From JAQUTK01 sp963677415 (lineage in GTDB: Bacteria; Bacteroidota; Bacteroidia; Bacteroidales; JAQUTK01), in NCBI GenBank assembly GCA_963677415.2, contig CAXXFJ010000044.1:124001-188000 (forward strand): 64,000 nucleotides of DNA, written 5' to 3'. Shown piece after piece: positions 1-9,921 of this stretch (position 1 is its first letter; the number at the start of each line of letters is the position of its first letter). The notes under the pieces were generated by a model. The model did no database searches, had not been told where the DNA came from, and was given only the letters and a program-made list of their open reading frames with translations. Position numbers and translations under genes: made by a program.

Positions 1-1
1 A

Positions 2-3000
2 GATACGAGTAACGGTCTTTCAAATAATACAGTAAAAACAATACTAAGAGATAGTTATGGTTTTCTTTGGGTAGGTACAGAGGCCGGATTAAACAGATAT
101 GACGGGTATGGATTTAAAGTTTACACAATGCCTTCTGATACTCACAACCCATCGATCTCAAACGATATATTAGAAATACAAGAAGATGGTTTAGGTAATA
201 TCTGGGTTGACTTTGGATATACTTACATGGTATACAAAAGAGAAAAAGACTGCTTTTTGTCTGATATAAAACCGTTATTGCTGGATTTAAACATACCATC
301 CGATCCGAATTGCAAAGTCTTTGTTGATAAAAAGCATGATCTATGGGTATTCAACAAACAAAAAGCATTTCATTATACTATTCAGAAGAAGAGTACCACT
401 GAAATCAATTTAAAGTTTCCATTGGGTGATCTTGCTACCACGGATATAACCGATAATAATGATTTCTTGTATGTTATTCAAAACACTGGGGTTTGTTGGC
501 AGTTAGATAAACAGTCTGGTGCTCAGACTCTGATACTAATACCTGATGTTATCAAACAAACCCTGGTTGATACTAGTAACAAAATATATATAGACAGTAA
601 TGAGGGTCTATGGATTTATTCAAGTAAGACGGAGCGGATCTTTTACAGGAAGAATTCAAATCAAGAATGGAAGAGTATAGAATTGACTTCGGAAATAAAA
701 ACTGAGAACAATTCAGTGACAAGTATTGTTGAAGATCAAGTCGGACAAATCTGGATAGGAACAGACCACAAAGGAGTGTTTATCTATGATAAATCCAAAG
801 ATGTACTAACGAATGTCGTATATCATCCATGGACATATACCTGTTTATCATCCAACAGTGTAGAGTGTTTATATCGCGATAATGAAGAAACCATTTGGAT
901 TGGGCATAATAAGAAAGGCATCTCATTTTATCATGAAAGTTTTCGCAATTTTATCAACTTCCAACATTCTGAGTGTTCTGATATTAGTGCAATAATGGAA
1001 GATCATCTGGGCAATATTTGGTTGGGGACTGATGGAAAAGGATTATATATGCAGAAAAACTACACAGAAAGTGTTGTGAAGAAACTTCCTGTACCAAATA
1101 CCGCTATCATCTCCATGTTACAAGACACAAAAGGGCGTGTTTGGATTGGCACCTATCAAAAAGGTCTGTTTTGTTTTGAAAATGGCAGAATAGCCCAATA
1201 TACTACAAATAACAGCAAACTAACCAGTAATGACATTTGGGGTTTAAAGGAAGATAGATATGGAAACTTATGGATAGGAACTTTAGGAGGAAAAATTCAA
1301 ATATTACCATCCGAAGCAACTGATTTTGACTCTTTAATATCGCCATATAATGACAATGATTACGTATTAGATATGTTTTATGATGGGGGTGACAAAATGT
1401 ATGTAGGTACCAGCTATGGACTTTCGGTCATTGATATCACAAACAACAAAAAGATTGACTATTATGGAAATAAAAAAGGTAGCCAACGTTTCAAAGAGAA
1501 TCGAATTTCAACAGTATATAAAGATGAACGGAGCATCTTGTGGATTGGCCATAATGAAGGGTTAACCATATGGGACCAGAGCAAGGATACTCTTTATTAC
1601 TTTAACAAAGGGAATGGTTTATGTGATAATTCAATACGGGGTATAACGGAAGATAATCTCAATAATATTTGGGTGACAACAAGTAATGGACTCTCAATAT
1701 TAACGGTTAAGCGAGAAGTGAATAATATCCTGACTGTTACAAGCAAGAATTATTCAGTGAAGGATGGTCTTAAGGATAGTTATTTTAATGGACATTCTAG
1801 TTGTAAATTACGTAATGGAGACATTCTACTTGGGAGTGTAGATGGATATACGATTCTTAATCCCAATAAAATGGCTGAAAAAGGTCAACCGACAGCAAAA
1901 GTTGTATTTACAGGATTAACGATTGGGAATCAGAGCATTCAAGTTGATTCACTCTATAATGGTCATACGCTGCTTGAACAACCAATGGAATTAACCTCTC
2001 AGTTAAATTTCAAATATAGTGACAAACTCATTTCGTTACAGTTTACAACCGGAGATTTGTTGACCTCAGACAAAGTAAAATATGTGTATCAAATAGAAGG
2101 TTTTAATACCCAGTGGATACCAACACAAGAAAACAAAATAGTAATTTCCACTCTTCCTTCAGGTAATTACAGCCTATTCATAAAAGCCTGTAACAGTGAT
2201 GGGGTTTGGAATGACACCCCCACCATATTATTCATTCATGTAACCCCACCATTCTATTCTTCTGTTTGGGCATTTATTGCATATACTCTATTGATTATAA
2301 GCTTGTTGGTGTATTATATTCGTAGAAAAGAGAAACGGCAACGCATTGAATTTGAGCAACAGCGTATTCAAATAGACCATGAAAAGGAGATACATATCAA
2401 TGAGATGAAGTTGCGCTTTTTTACCAATATCAGTCACGATTTACGCACACCTCTTACACTCATTATGATGCCATTACAAATTATGCTGAATGACACAATG
2501 AACGAAAGCATGAGAAAGAAGTTGAGTACCATGTATAAAAATGCACAACAACTGCTCTCATTGATAAACGCGTTGCTTGACTTTCGCAAATTAGATGTTG
2601 GCGCAGAAATATTGAACTTAAAACACGACGATTTCGTTTATCTTGTTAGAGATACTTACACCTCTTTTTGTGTCTATGCTAACGAACGTGATATTAACTT
2701 TTTCTTTTCCAGTGAGATAAACACTCTACCTATGCAGTTTGATCAAGATAAGATCAAAAAAATAATTACCAATTTACTTTCTAATGCATTCAAATATACT
2801 CCTGATGGAGGAACCATCCATCTCAGCATAATCCAAGAGGGAGAAACTGTTTGTGTGAGTGTGTCTGATTCAGGGACTGGTATTAGCGATGAAGAAAAAG
2901 AGTCTGTTTTTGAACGCTTCTACCAAGCTCCACAAAAACAAGAAAAGACCGGTAGTGGAATTGGCTTGCATATTGCGCACGGTTATGTCAATCTTCATGG

Positions 3001-3931
3001 AGGATCAATAACAGTGAAAGACAATGTGCCGGAAGGCAGCATCTTTACGTTTACAATTCCTATTAGAAAAGCGGAAATAGCAGAGTATCCGATACCAGAA
3101 GAGGTCGTTGATAGCGATCACGATGATGGATATGTATCTCCTATGATTGGAGCTGATAAGCCGAAACTACTATTTGTCGATGACAACAAAGATTTATGTG
3201 AATTTATAGAGGATAATCTTAGTACTGATTATTCGGTAATCACTGCTTGTAATGGGAGCGAAGCGATCAATAAATTGCAAGAAAACAATATAACCATTGT
3301 GGTGAGCGATATAATGATGCCTGTAATGAGTGGAACTGAACTTTGCAAACAAATAAAAACAAATATTCTTTGGTCTCATATTCCTGTTATCTTATTGACT
3401 GCACGTACTACGGATGAACATAAAATTGAAGGACTAGAGTTAGGTGCCGATGATTACATTACCAAGCCATTCAACTTTAATATTTTAAAACTCCGTATTC
3501 AGAAGTTCATCGAATGGAATAAAAAGAGCCATCAGACATTTAGTCAAAAGCTGGATGTTTCCCCTGCTGAAATTACGATTACATCGTTAGATGAGAAGTT
3601 AATTGAGAAAGCTATCAAAGTCGTAGAAGTACACATGAGTGATCCGGATTTCTCTGTTGAAACTCTGGGCGATGCTGTTGGTCTTAGTCGTGGGCACCTA
3701 TACAAGAAACTAATTGTTATTACAGGAAAAGGGCCGGCGGAATTTATCAGAACCATACGATTAAAACGAGGACGTCAACTTCTTGAAAAGAGCCAATTAC
3801 AAATTGCAGAGATTGCTTATGAGGTCGGTTACAATTCTCCTAAAAGGTTCACCGTTAATTTTCGTGACGAGTTTGGAATGTCACCATCGGAGTATTTACG
3901 TATTCATAAACAACAGCAAAAAGAAAAATAA
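2..3931 (+). CDS. Hybrid two-component system regulator, 5' end outside window
   Basis: One-piece sensor, kinase and DNA-binding regulator spanning the inner membrane, of the kind that controls polysaccharide utilisation genes in Bacteroidetes. The reading frame is open from base 2 and the codons before the first internal ATG (128) already encode a propeller repeat (GFLWVGT...NRYDG), so the true start lies upstream. Numbering from the ATG at 128: propeller repeats with IWIGT/LWIGT motifs to about residue 590, a Y_Y_Y-like domain at about 640-705, one membrane helix at about 713-733, a HisKA domain with His770 in SHDLRTPL, an ATPase domain with N, G1 (DSGTG) and G2 (GSGIGL) boxes at about 870-990, a receiver with Asp1061 in SDIMMP, and an AraC-type helix-turn-helix at about 1156-1263. 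All key kinase and receiver residues are present. It probably senses a glycan fragment and activates the downstream enzyme genes; the target is inferred from position. Confidence 0.95.
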   Translation, partial: DTSNGLSNNTVKTILRDSYGFLWVGTEAGLNRYDGYGFKVYTMPSDTHNPSISNDILEIQEDGLGNIWVDFGYTYMVYKREKDCFLSDIKPLLLDLNIPSDPNCKVFVDKKHDLWVFNKQKAFHYTIQKKSTTEINLKFPLGDLATTDITDNNDFLYVIQNTGVCWQLDKQSGAQTLILIPDVIKQTLVDTSNKIYIDSNEGLWIYSSKTERIFYRKNSNQEWKSIELTSEIKTENNSVTSIVEDQVGQIWIGTDHKGVFIYDKSKDVLTNVVYHPWTYTCLSSNSVECLYRDNEETIWIGHNKKGISFYHESFRNFINFQHSECSDISAIMEDHLGNIWLGTDGKGLYMQKNYTESVVKKLPVPNTAIISMLQDTKGRVWIGTYQKGLFCFENGRIAQYTTNNSKLTSNDIWGLKEDRYGNLWIGTLGGKIQILPSEATDFDSLISPYNDNDYVLDMFYDGGDKMYVGTSYGLSVIDITNNKKIDYYGNKKGSQRFKENRISTVYKDERSILWIGHNEGLTIWDQSKDTLYYFNKGNGLCDNSIRGITEDNLNNIWVTTSNGLSILTVKREVNNILTVTSKNYSVKDGLKDSYFNGHSSCKLRNGDILLGSVDGYTILNPNKMAEKGQPTAKVVFTGLTIGNQSIQVDSLYNGHTLLEQPMELTSQLNFKYSDKLISLQFTTGDLLTSDKVKYVYQIEGFNTQWIPTQENKIVISTLPSGNYSLFIKACNSDGVWNDTPTILFIHVTPPFYSSVWAFIAYTLLIISLLVYYIRRKEKRQRIEFEQQRIQIDHEKEIHINEMKLRFFTNISHDLRTPLTLIMMPLQIMLNDTMNESMRKKLSTMYKNAQQLLSLINALLDFRKLDVGAEILNLKHDDFVYLVRDTYTSFCVYANERDINFFFSSEINTLPMQFDQDKIKKIITNLLSNAFKYTPDGGTIHLSIIQEGETVCVSVSDSGTGISDEEKESVFERFYQAPQKQEKTGSGIGLHIAHGYVNLHGGSITVKDNVPEGSIFTFTIPIRKAEIAEYPIPEEVVDSDHDDGYVSPMIGADKPKLLFVDDNKDLCEFIEDNLSTDYSVITACNGSEAINKLQENNITIVVSDIMMPVMSGTELCKQIKTNILWSHIPVILLTARTTDEHKIEGLELGADDYITKPFNFNILKLRIQKFIEWNKKSHQTFSQKLDVSPAEITITSLDEKLIEKAIKVVEVHMSDPDFSVETLGDAVGLSRGHLYKKLIVITGKGPAEFIRTIRLKRGRQLLEKSQLQIAEIAYEVGYNSPKRFTVNFRDEFGMSPSEYLRIHKQQQKEK

Positions 3932-4032
3932 GACATTAGCATACCTGATAAAACACATAATGTCTCCTTCTATTTCAATAGATTTGATACTTTTACGGCA
4001 TCATTTATTTTGTCCTGTTTATTCTTTTTAAA

Positions 4033-5907
4033 ATGAAACACTCTTCTATCAAAGATTTAATTTTGTCCGCTCTAATGCTTGCAACTCTATCATGCAGTAT
4101 GAGCTGTTATGCCAGGGATCCATTTTTAGAGAAAGGAAACAGACCGATGGCATTCTCAAATAAAGAGGTGACGCTTTACGATTCCTGGATAAAACAGCGC
4201 GAAACACTCAATACGATTTACCTGTATCAGTTAGACCCTGAGCGGTTATTGCATAATTTCAGGGTGAATGCCGGAATAAAATCTGATGCCAAACCACTCG
4301 ATGGTTGGGAAGCTCCGTATATCGGATTACGAGGCCATTTCACAGGCCATTATTTATCTGCTTGCGCTTCGTTAATTGAAAAGAACGGAGATACCCTTTT
4401 GCTGAAACGAATCAACTACATGGTTGATGCATTAGGAGAATGTCAGCAAAAATTGGGAGGAAAGTATCTGAGTGCGTTTCCCGAAAATGATTTCACAAAT
4501 TTGGAAACCAAATTTGGTGGTGTGTGGGCACCCTACTACACCTATCATAAAATCATGCAGGGGTTGCTTGATGTGTACACCCTTACCGGAAATAAAAAAG
4601 CATACTCCCTGGTTATAAATATGGCTGATTACGTCAAGCAACGAATGGATAAGCTATCGCCGGAAGTTATAGAAAAAGTTCTTTATACCGTTGATGCGAA
4701 TCCAACCAATGAGCCTGGAGGAATGAACGATGTTTTGCACAATTTGTATGCCGTCTCAAAAAATCCCGAACATCTTAAGCTTGCATCGCTTTTCGATCGA
4801 AAATGGTTCAGTCAACCCTTGTATGAAGGAAAAGACAATTTGTCTGGTTTACATTCAAATACTCATTTGCCCCTTGTCATTGGTTTTGCCAAACGTTACG
4901 AAAATACCGGCGAAACATATTATCGAGATGTCACGTCTCATTTTTGGGATATTCTGATTCATCATCATAGTTTTGTGAATGGTACAAGTAGTGGTCCCCG
5001 TCCGATAAAAACAACTCCCACCTCGCGTACTGCAGAACATTGGGGTGATGCCGATAGCATTAGCACAACACTTACCAGCGAGATTGCCGAATCCTGTGTA
5101 TCGCACAATACCCAGAAAATAACGAGCATATTGTTTCGATGGACGGCATTACCCGAATATGCCGATGTGTATATGAATACTTTTTACAACGCGGTAATGG
5201 CCTTGCAGAATAGTGAAAACGGGACATGCGTTTATCATCTTCCATTAAGTTCTACTCAAACAAAGAAGTTTTTAAAAGAGTCGGATTTTCGTTGCTGCAA
5301 CGGATCCACCATTGAAGCTTTTACACACCTCAATTCGAATATTTATTTTTGGAACAAGGACAACTTTTGGGTAAATCTGTATATTCCCTCTGAAGTGAAG
5401 TGGGAAAAGCAAGGAGTAACCATTCGTCAAACAGGTAACTTTCCTGCAAATTCCACCGTTCAGTTTGTGGTTTCAACTCAAAAGACTTCCAGATTTGCTT
5501 TCAATTTATTGGTACCGGCATGGGCGACCAATCCAACGAAAGTATTGATCAATGGCAAACCCGTTTCCGTTGACAGTAAGCCTCTTTCATACATCACACT
5601 TGACAGATCCTGGAAGAATGGCGACAAAATAGAATTGATCTTCGATTACAAATTCTATGTTAAAACTACGCCCGACAATCCCAATATGTTTGCTATATAT
5701 TATGGCCCTATACTTTTAGCATTTGAAACCGATAAAGAATTAATCCTTAAAGGAGATAGCGCTAGTATCTTACATTCAATCACTAAGCAAGGAAACGACA
5801 TGATTTTTACGCTTAACAACGGGGGTACTGACTATAAACTTCTACCATTTTATGAAGTGACCAATGCTACTTATGGAGTATATGCAACCTTAAATAAGAC
5901 ACAATGA
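4033..5907 (+). CDS. GH127-like (DUF1680) beta-L-arabinofuranosidase, secreted
   Basis: Predicted to cleave terminal beta-L-arabinofuranosyl residues in the periplasm or at the surface. The 624-residue protein has a hydrophobic N-terminus ending near Cys/Ala 26, consistent with a signal peptide or lipoprotein signal. The body matches the DUF1680 alpha/alpha-barrel family, with the N-terminal WEAPYIGLRGHFTGHYLSA region. Characterised GH127 enzymes use a cysteine nucleophile on a zinc site made of Glu-x-Cys and a Cys-Cys pair. Here Glu353/Cys355 (AESCVSHN) and Cys421/Cys422 (RCCNGS) have the same arrangement, so the site looks intact. It is the first gene of a run of five enzymes and its stop overlaps the next start by 4 bp (ATGA). 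The exact family (GH127 versus GH146 or another DUF1680 clade) cannot be settled by eye. Confidence 0.88.
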   Translation: MKHSSIKDLILSALMLATLSCSMSCYARDPFLEKGNRPMAFSNKEVTLYDSWIKQRETLNTIYLYQLDPERLLHNFRVNAGIKSDAKPLDGWEAPYIGLRGHFTGHYLSACASLIEKNGDTLLLKRINYMVDALGECQQKLGGKYLSAFPENDFTNLETKFGGVWAPYYTYHKIMQGLLDVYTLTGNKKAYSLVINMADYVKQRMDKLSPEVIEKVLYTVDANPTNEPGGMNDVLHNLYAVSKNPEHLKLASLFDRKWFSQPLYEGKDNLSGLHSNTHLPLVIGFAKRYENTGETYYRDVTSHFWDILIHHHSFVNGTSSGPRPIKTTPTSRTAEHWGDADSISTTLTSEIAESCVSHNTQKITSILFRWTALPEYADVYMNTFYNAVMALQNSENGTCVYHLPLSSTQTKKFLKESDFRCCNGSTIEAFTHLNSNIYFWNKDNFWVNLYIPSEVKWEKQGVTIRQTGNFPANSTVQFVVSTQKTSRFAFNLLVPAWATNPTKVLINGKPVSVDSKPLSYITLDRSWKNGDKIELIFDYKFYVKTTPDNPNMFAIYYGPILLAFETDKELILKGDSASILHSITKQGNDMIFTLNNGGTDYKLLPFYEVTNATYGVYATLNKTQ

Positions 5908-7448
5908 CCAATTTTCTTCTAGTTATGTCAAAAAGTTTAAGGAGTGCAGGAGTATTCATTCTGCTAGTATGCAGTTTTTCTCTATATGCACAGCAAGAGA
6001 CAGAAAAATGGAAAGTTTTTGAACTAACACTTCATGGCATATCCACTGGAAATCCCTTTAAAGAGGTTCAGTTGTCTTGCCGTTTTATAAAGGATAACGA
6101 CACCATTTCTGTGTCCGGCTTCTACGATGGTAATGACGTTTATAAAATCAGGTTTATGCCTCAAAAGGAAGGAAAATGGACGTACCTTACTACCAGCAAT
6201 GTAAAAAAACTCAATAACAAAAAAGGAAGTTTCGTTTGCACACCTGCCCTGAAAAGCAATCATGGGCCGGTAGGTGTCAAGGATACATACTATTTTGCTT
6301 ATGCCGATGGTACTCCGCACCACTCATTCGGAACAACCTGCTATGGTTGGGTACACCAAGGCGACAGTCTGGCCGACTTAACGATCAAAACCTTATCAAA
6401 AGGCTATTTCAATAAAATGCGTATGTGCATTTTTCCGAAAAGTTACGACTGGAACAACAACGAACCACTTCTTTATCCTTTCGAAGGAACACCCTTAAAA
6501 AACTGGAATTATAGCCGGTTAAACCCTGCATTCTTCAGGAACATTGAAAAACGGATACAGCAACTCGATTCCTTAGGCATTGAGGCTGATTTGATTGTCT
6601 TTCACCCTTACGATCGCTGGGGCTTTAGCACATTAGACAGGAAAACCGAAGATCTGTATATTCAATACATCATTGCGCGATTTTCTGCCTACAAAAATGT
6701 ATGGTGGAGCATGGCAAACGAATGGGATTTTATGAAAGCAAAAAAGTTAAGCGATTGGGATTATTACATTGAACAATTCGCCCAAAAAGACAAGTATCAT
6801 CATCTACTTAGCATTCATAATGGCGTGAAGTTTTACGATCATACCAATCCATACATTACCCATGCAAGCATTCAAAGTGAAGATACATATAAGGCAAAAG
6901 AATACAGAGAAAAATATAAGAAACCTGTAGTGTTCGATGAATGCCGTTATGAAGGAAATATCCCATGGTCATGGGGCGATTTAACAGCCCAATCGCTTAC
7001 AGAGAAATTCTGGCGAGGTGTTACCAATGGCGGATATGTTGGGCATGGTGAAACATATGTAACCGAAGATCCGATTAAACTACCCAGCGAATCATCCGAT
7101 ATTTTGTGGTGGTCAAAAGGAGGTATATTGCGTGGCGAAAGTCCTGAACGGATTAAATTCCTCAGAGGCATAATTGACGCTGCTCCCGCTCAACTAGAAC
7201 CCATTCCTTTGTTTACCTGGATGCCTTTTTCATGCATTGGTGTTCCTCATGAATATTACCTGGGTTATTTGAACGATGCTCAGCCCCGGAGTATTATCAT
7301 TGATTTGCCTAAAGATGCTCTTTATCTGGTTGACGTGATTGATACCTGGAATAGGACAATCACTTCCTTGCAAAAGAAGTTTACGGGGCGGAGTTTAATT
7401 GAATTGCCTGCAAAACCTTATATGGCGATACAAATCAGAAAAATATGA
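5904..7448 (+). CDS. DUF5060/DUF4038-type TIM-barrel glycoside hydrolase, secreted
   Basis: Putative glycosidase whose substrate I cannot name. The first ~30 residues contain a signal peptide ending in SLYAQQ. An ATG at 5925 is an equally good start that gives a cleaner signal peptide; the ATG at 5904 was kept because it overlaps the previous stop by 4 bp. The N-terminal ~100 residues look like the DUF5060 beta-sandwich (LTLHG...PFKEVQLSC, FYDG..VYKIRFMP, EGKW). The rest is a TIM-barrel region with HSFGTTCYGW, MANEWDFM (candidate acid/base Glu in NEW) and PVVFDECRYEG (candidate nucleophile Glu). The C-terminal ~80 residues form a small beta domain as in DUF5605 proteins. It overlaps the next gene by 4 bp, so the three genes are probably translationally coupled. 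The family assignment is from pattern memory. Confidence 0.75.
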   Translation: MTNFLLVMSKSLRSAGVFILLVCSFSLYAQQETEKWKVFELTLHGISTGNPFKEVQLSCRFIKDNDTISVSGFYDGNDVYKIRFMPQKEGKWTYLTTSNVKKLNNKKGSFVCTPALKSNHGPVGVKDTYYFAYADGTPHHSFGTTCYGWVHQGDSLADLTIKTLSKGYFNKMRMCIFPKSYDWNNNEPLLYPFEGTPLKNWNYSRLNPAFFRNIEKRIQQLDSLGIEADLIVFHPYDRWGFSTLDRKTEDLYIQYIIARFSAYKNVWWSMANEWDFMKAKKLSDWDYYIEQFAQKDKYHHLLSIHNGVKFYDHTNPYITHASIQSEDTYKAKEYREKYKKPVVFDECRYEGNIPWSWGDLTAQSLTEKFWRGVTNGGYVGHGETYVTEDPIKLPSESSDILWWSKGGILRGESPERIKFLRGIIDAAPAQLEPIPLFTWMPFSCIGVPHEYYLGYLNDAQPRSIIIDLPKDALYLVDVIDTWNRTITSLQKKFTGRSLIELPAKPYMAIQIRKI

Positions 7449-9859
7449 AAGCAACAAACATGAATAAACAACAATTAAAGAGACCGAAGATGACACACTT
7501 GTTCAATTCCATTTGTAATTTCAGGATATTTATGGTGGTTTCATTCACGATGTGTTGTGCATTTAATCCGCTACTTGCTGCCGACACGCAAACCAAAGAG
7601 GCTGAAATTGCCAACCTTATAGGTGGTGCATCTCATCTTACCGATAGCAATGCATCAGGGGGCCTTACCGTCAGCCTGAAAAAGTCAGGTGATGGGATCC
7701 GTTTTACCAACCTTCAGGCAGCCGGTAAATTAGCAATTCGATATGCTTCCCTAGAGGTTGGAGTAATCAGTGTTGCTATCAACGACCAACCTGCCATCAA
7801 GGTAAATGTGCATTCAACAGGTGCTCTGGCAGGGTCTTTTCTCTATTCAATAATTGACATTACGATGCCCAAAAATGGCTCGCTGACCATTAGTCTGGCT
7901 GATAAGGATGTTGCAGTGACTATTGATAAAATTATCTGTGGAAATGACGATCTGGGTTTACCACCTGATATTTGGAACCTGCCACCTTTACCGGTGGCTG
8001 TTGGTCCATATCCTGCCGATTGGAATGGATTGAGTCGGCTTTACACCGTACCGGAGTGGTGGCGTGAGGCAAAGTTTGGTGCGTGGTCGCATTGGGACCC
8101 GCAATCGATGCCCGAGCAGGGCGATTGGTATGCCCGAGGTATGTATCAGCAGGGCCATTGGCAATATGACTCCCATCTAAAAAACTTTGGCCATCCGTCT
8201 GAATATGGTTACAAAGATATTTGTCACAATTGGATCATTGACAAATGGAAACCGGAGGAGCTGATGGATTTGTATGTAGAAATGGGAGCCCGTTATTTCA
8301 TGGCAATGGGAGTTCACCATGACAATTTCGATTGCTGGAATTCTGCTTACCAACCTTGGAATTCCGTCAATGTGGGTCCAAAGGTGGACATCGTCGGCAC
8401 TTGGGCAAAGGTTGCCCGTCAGCATGGTTTGCGTTTTGGCATCGGCTTTCACAACACTCCCGGGCGCACGTGGGGTCAGTTTATGACTGTCCGGTATACC
8501 AGCGATAAGACAGGCACGAAACAAGGAATACCTTACGATGCACTTCAAACTATCCGTGACGGAAAAGGAAAATGGTGGGAAGGAATGGATCCGGTAGACC
8601 TTTATGGTCCGGTTCACGACATAAAAGATCCGCTGCATTCACCCTATGCTAACCAGTTTATGTGGCGGGTAGATGATGCTATCACAAAATATCATCCAGA
8701 TATGATTTACTTCGACGAGCATGCAGGCGATTCCCAAAAGGATTTGGGCGTGAACATGGGACTTGGCTTTCTTGCCCCTCCACTTATCGCTAATTTCTAC
8801 AATAAATCACTGCAATGGAACCACGGCAAAATGGAGGCAGTGATCAATCTCAAAGCTGTAGGCGGGCGTTACAACAGTTTTCAAAACAACCCCGAACTGC
8901 TACCTTTGGTTGATCGTTCGTTGGTAAAAAGTACCGAGGCTATTATCGAACCGGAGATTATGGCCTATCCGTTCCAGACCGAAACCACCATTGCCGACTG
9001 GCATTACATGACAGGTCAAAAATACATGGATGCTAAAAAGGTAATTGGATTATTAATGCAGAATACCTCTCGCAATGGCACCATGTTGCTCAACCTCACC
9101 CAGCATGGCCGTGGCGATCTCGATCCTGAACTGATCCGCATTTGCAAAGACATTGGTGCCTGGCTGAAAATAAACGGTGAAGCAGTCTATGGTTCTCGTC
9201 CGTTTGAAATCAATGGAGAGAATGAGGTTTGCTACACACGCAATAAAGGCAATGTCTATGCTACGCTCCTTGATTGGAAGGGCGGTCCGATGACTCTTAA
9301 ATCACTTCGCGCCGGTGGGGCGACGCTGGGAAAAGTATCCAAAGTCGAAATGCTTGGTTCGGATATCCCGATTTCATTTGTTCAGAACGATCAGGGACTG
9401 ACGATTACGCTCAGTGATTCGGTGCGGCCAATGGCGGCCATCGAGGATCAATCGCTGGCTTCGAAGTGTCGGGTATTGCGTATAATCCATGACAAGGGCT
9501 GGATCAATGACGACGATCCCGGCGCAGTAGCTCCAGGATGGTTTCGCAGATGCAATTTGGGAACGGGTGATTTTAATAACGACCTTACCACCAGCGACAC
9601 ACCTGGCGACGTCTGGAGCTGTTCGTTCACAGGTAGCAACGTCTCAGTCATCGCCCCGAAAGAATCGGGTGCCGGAAGAATTGAGGTTCAGATTGATGGA
9701 AAAACCCGTGCGACAGCCGATTTGTCTCTCACCGGAACGCGTCGGGCACAGCAAGTGGTGTGTAAAATAGCCGGTTTGACTTCAGGCAAACATACAATTC
9801 GTATTATCAATCGTGGTCCCGGTTTGGTGGCTATTGATGCAATACGCGTTGACAATTAA
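7445..9859 (+). CDS. GH29 alpha-L-fucosidase with flanking beta-sandwich domains
   Basis: Exo-acting alpha-L-fucosidase, predicted periplasmic. The N-terminus has a long hydrophilic lead and then a signal peptide ending around LLAADTQ; internal ATGs at 7460 and 7490 are alternative starts, and 7445 is favoured by the ATGA overlap with the gene upstream. Residues ~50-165 look like a carbohydrate-binding beta-sandwich. The GH29 catalytic barrel follows (FGAWSHWDPQS, GARYFMAMGVHHDNFDCW). The expected nucleophile is Asp424 in MIYFDEHAG, and RNGTMLLNLTQHGRGDL is the typical GH29 distal motif. The last ~130 residues form another beta domain beginning GWINDDDPGAV. At 804 residues it is longer than the usual ~450-600 because of these added domains. 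The natural linkage is unknown. Confidence 0.9.
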   Translation: MKATNMNKQQLKRPKMTHLFNSICNFRIFMVVSFTMCCAFNPLLAADTQTKEAEIANLIGGASHLTDSNASGGLTVSLKKSGDGIRFTNLQAAGKLAIRYASLEVGVISVAINDQPAIKVNVHSTGALAGSFLYSIIDITMPKNGSLTISLADKDVAVTIDKIICGNDDLGLPPDIWNLPPLPVAVGPYPADWNGLSRLYTVPEWWREAKFGAWSHWDPQSMPEQGDWYARGMYQQGHWQYDSHLKNFGHPSEYGYKDICHNWIIDKWKPEELMDLYVEMGARYFMAMGVHHDNFDCWNSAYQPWNSVNVGPKVDIVGTWAKVARQHGLRFGIGFHNTPGRTWGQFMTVRYTSDKTGTKQGIPYDALQTIRDGKGKWWEGMDPVDLYGPVHDIKDPLHSPYANQFMWRVDDAITKYHPDMIYFDEHAGDSQKDLGVNMGLGFLAPPLIANFYNKSLQWNHGKMEAVINLKAVGGRYNSFQNNPELLPLVDRSLVKSTEAIIEPEIMAYPFQTETTIADWHYMTGQKYMDAKKVIGLLMQNTSRNGTMLLNLTQHGRGDLDPELIRICKDIGAWLKINGEAVYGSRPFEINGENEVCYTRNKGNVYATLLDWKGGPMTLKSLRAGGATLGKVSKVEMLGSDIPISFVQNDQGLTITLSDSVRPMAAIEDQSLASKCRVLRIIHDKGWINDDDPGAVAPGWFRRCNLGTGDFNNDLTTSDTPGDVWSCSFTGSNVSVIAPKESGAGRIEVQIDGKTRATADLSLTGTRRAQQVVCKIAGLTSGKHTIRIINRGPGLVAIDAIRVDN

Positions 9860-9921
9860 TCGATTCATTGACTATTTGCCGAACTATTGGTTGTAAAACA
9901 AATAATTAAAAAGATCAGAAA

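Noticed and set aside
3783..4031. 82-codon plus-strand frame overlapping the end of the hybrid regulator
   Set aside because: Most of it lies inside the AraC domain in another frame and no protein features are seen.
8177..8638. 153-codon minus-strand frame inside the GH29 gene
   Set aside because: A shadow of the GC-richer coding strand; the plus-strand gene has clear catalytic motifs.
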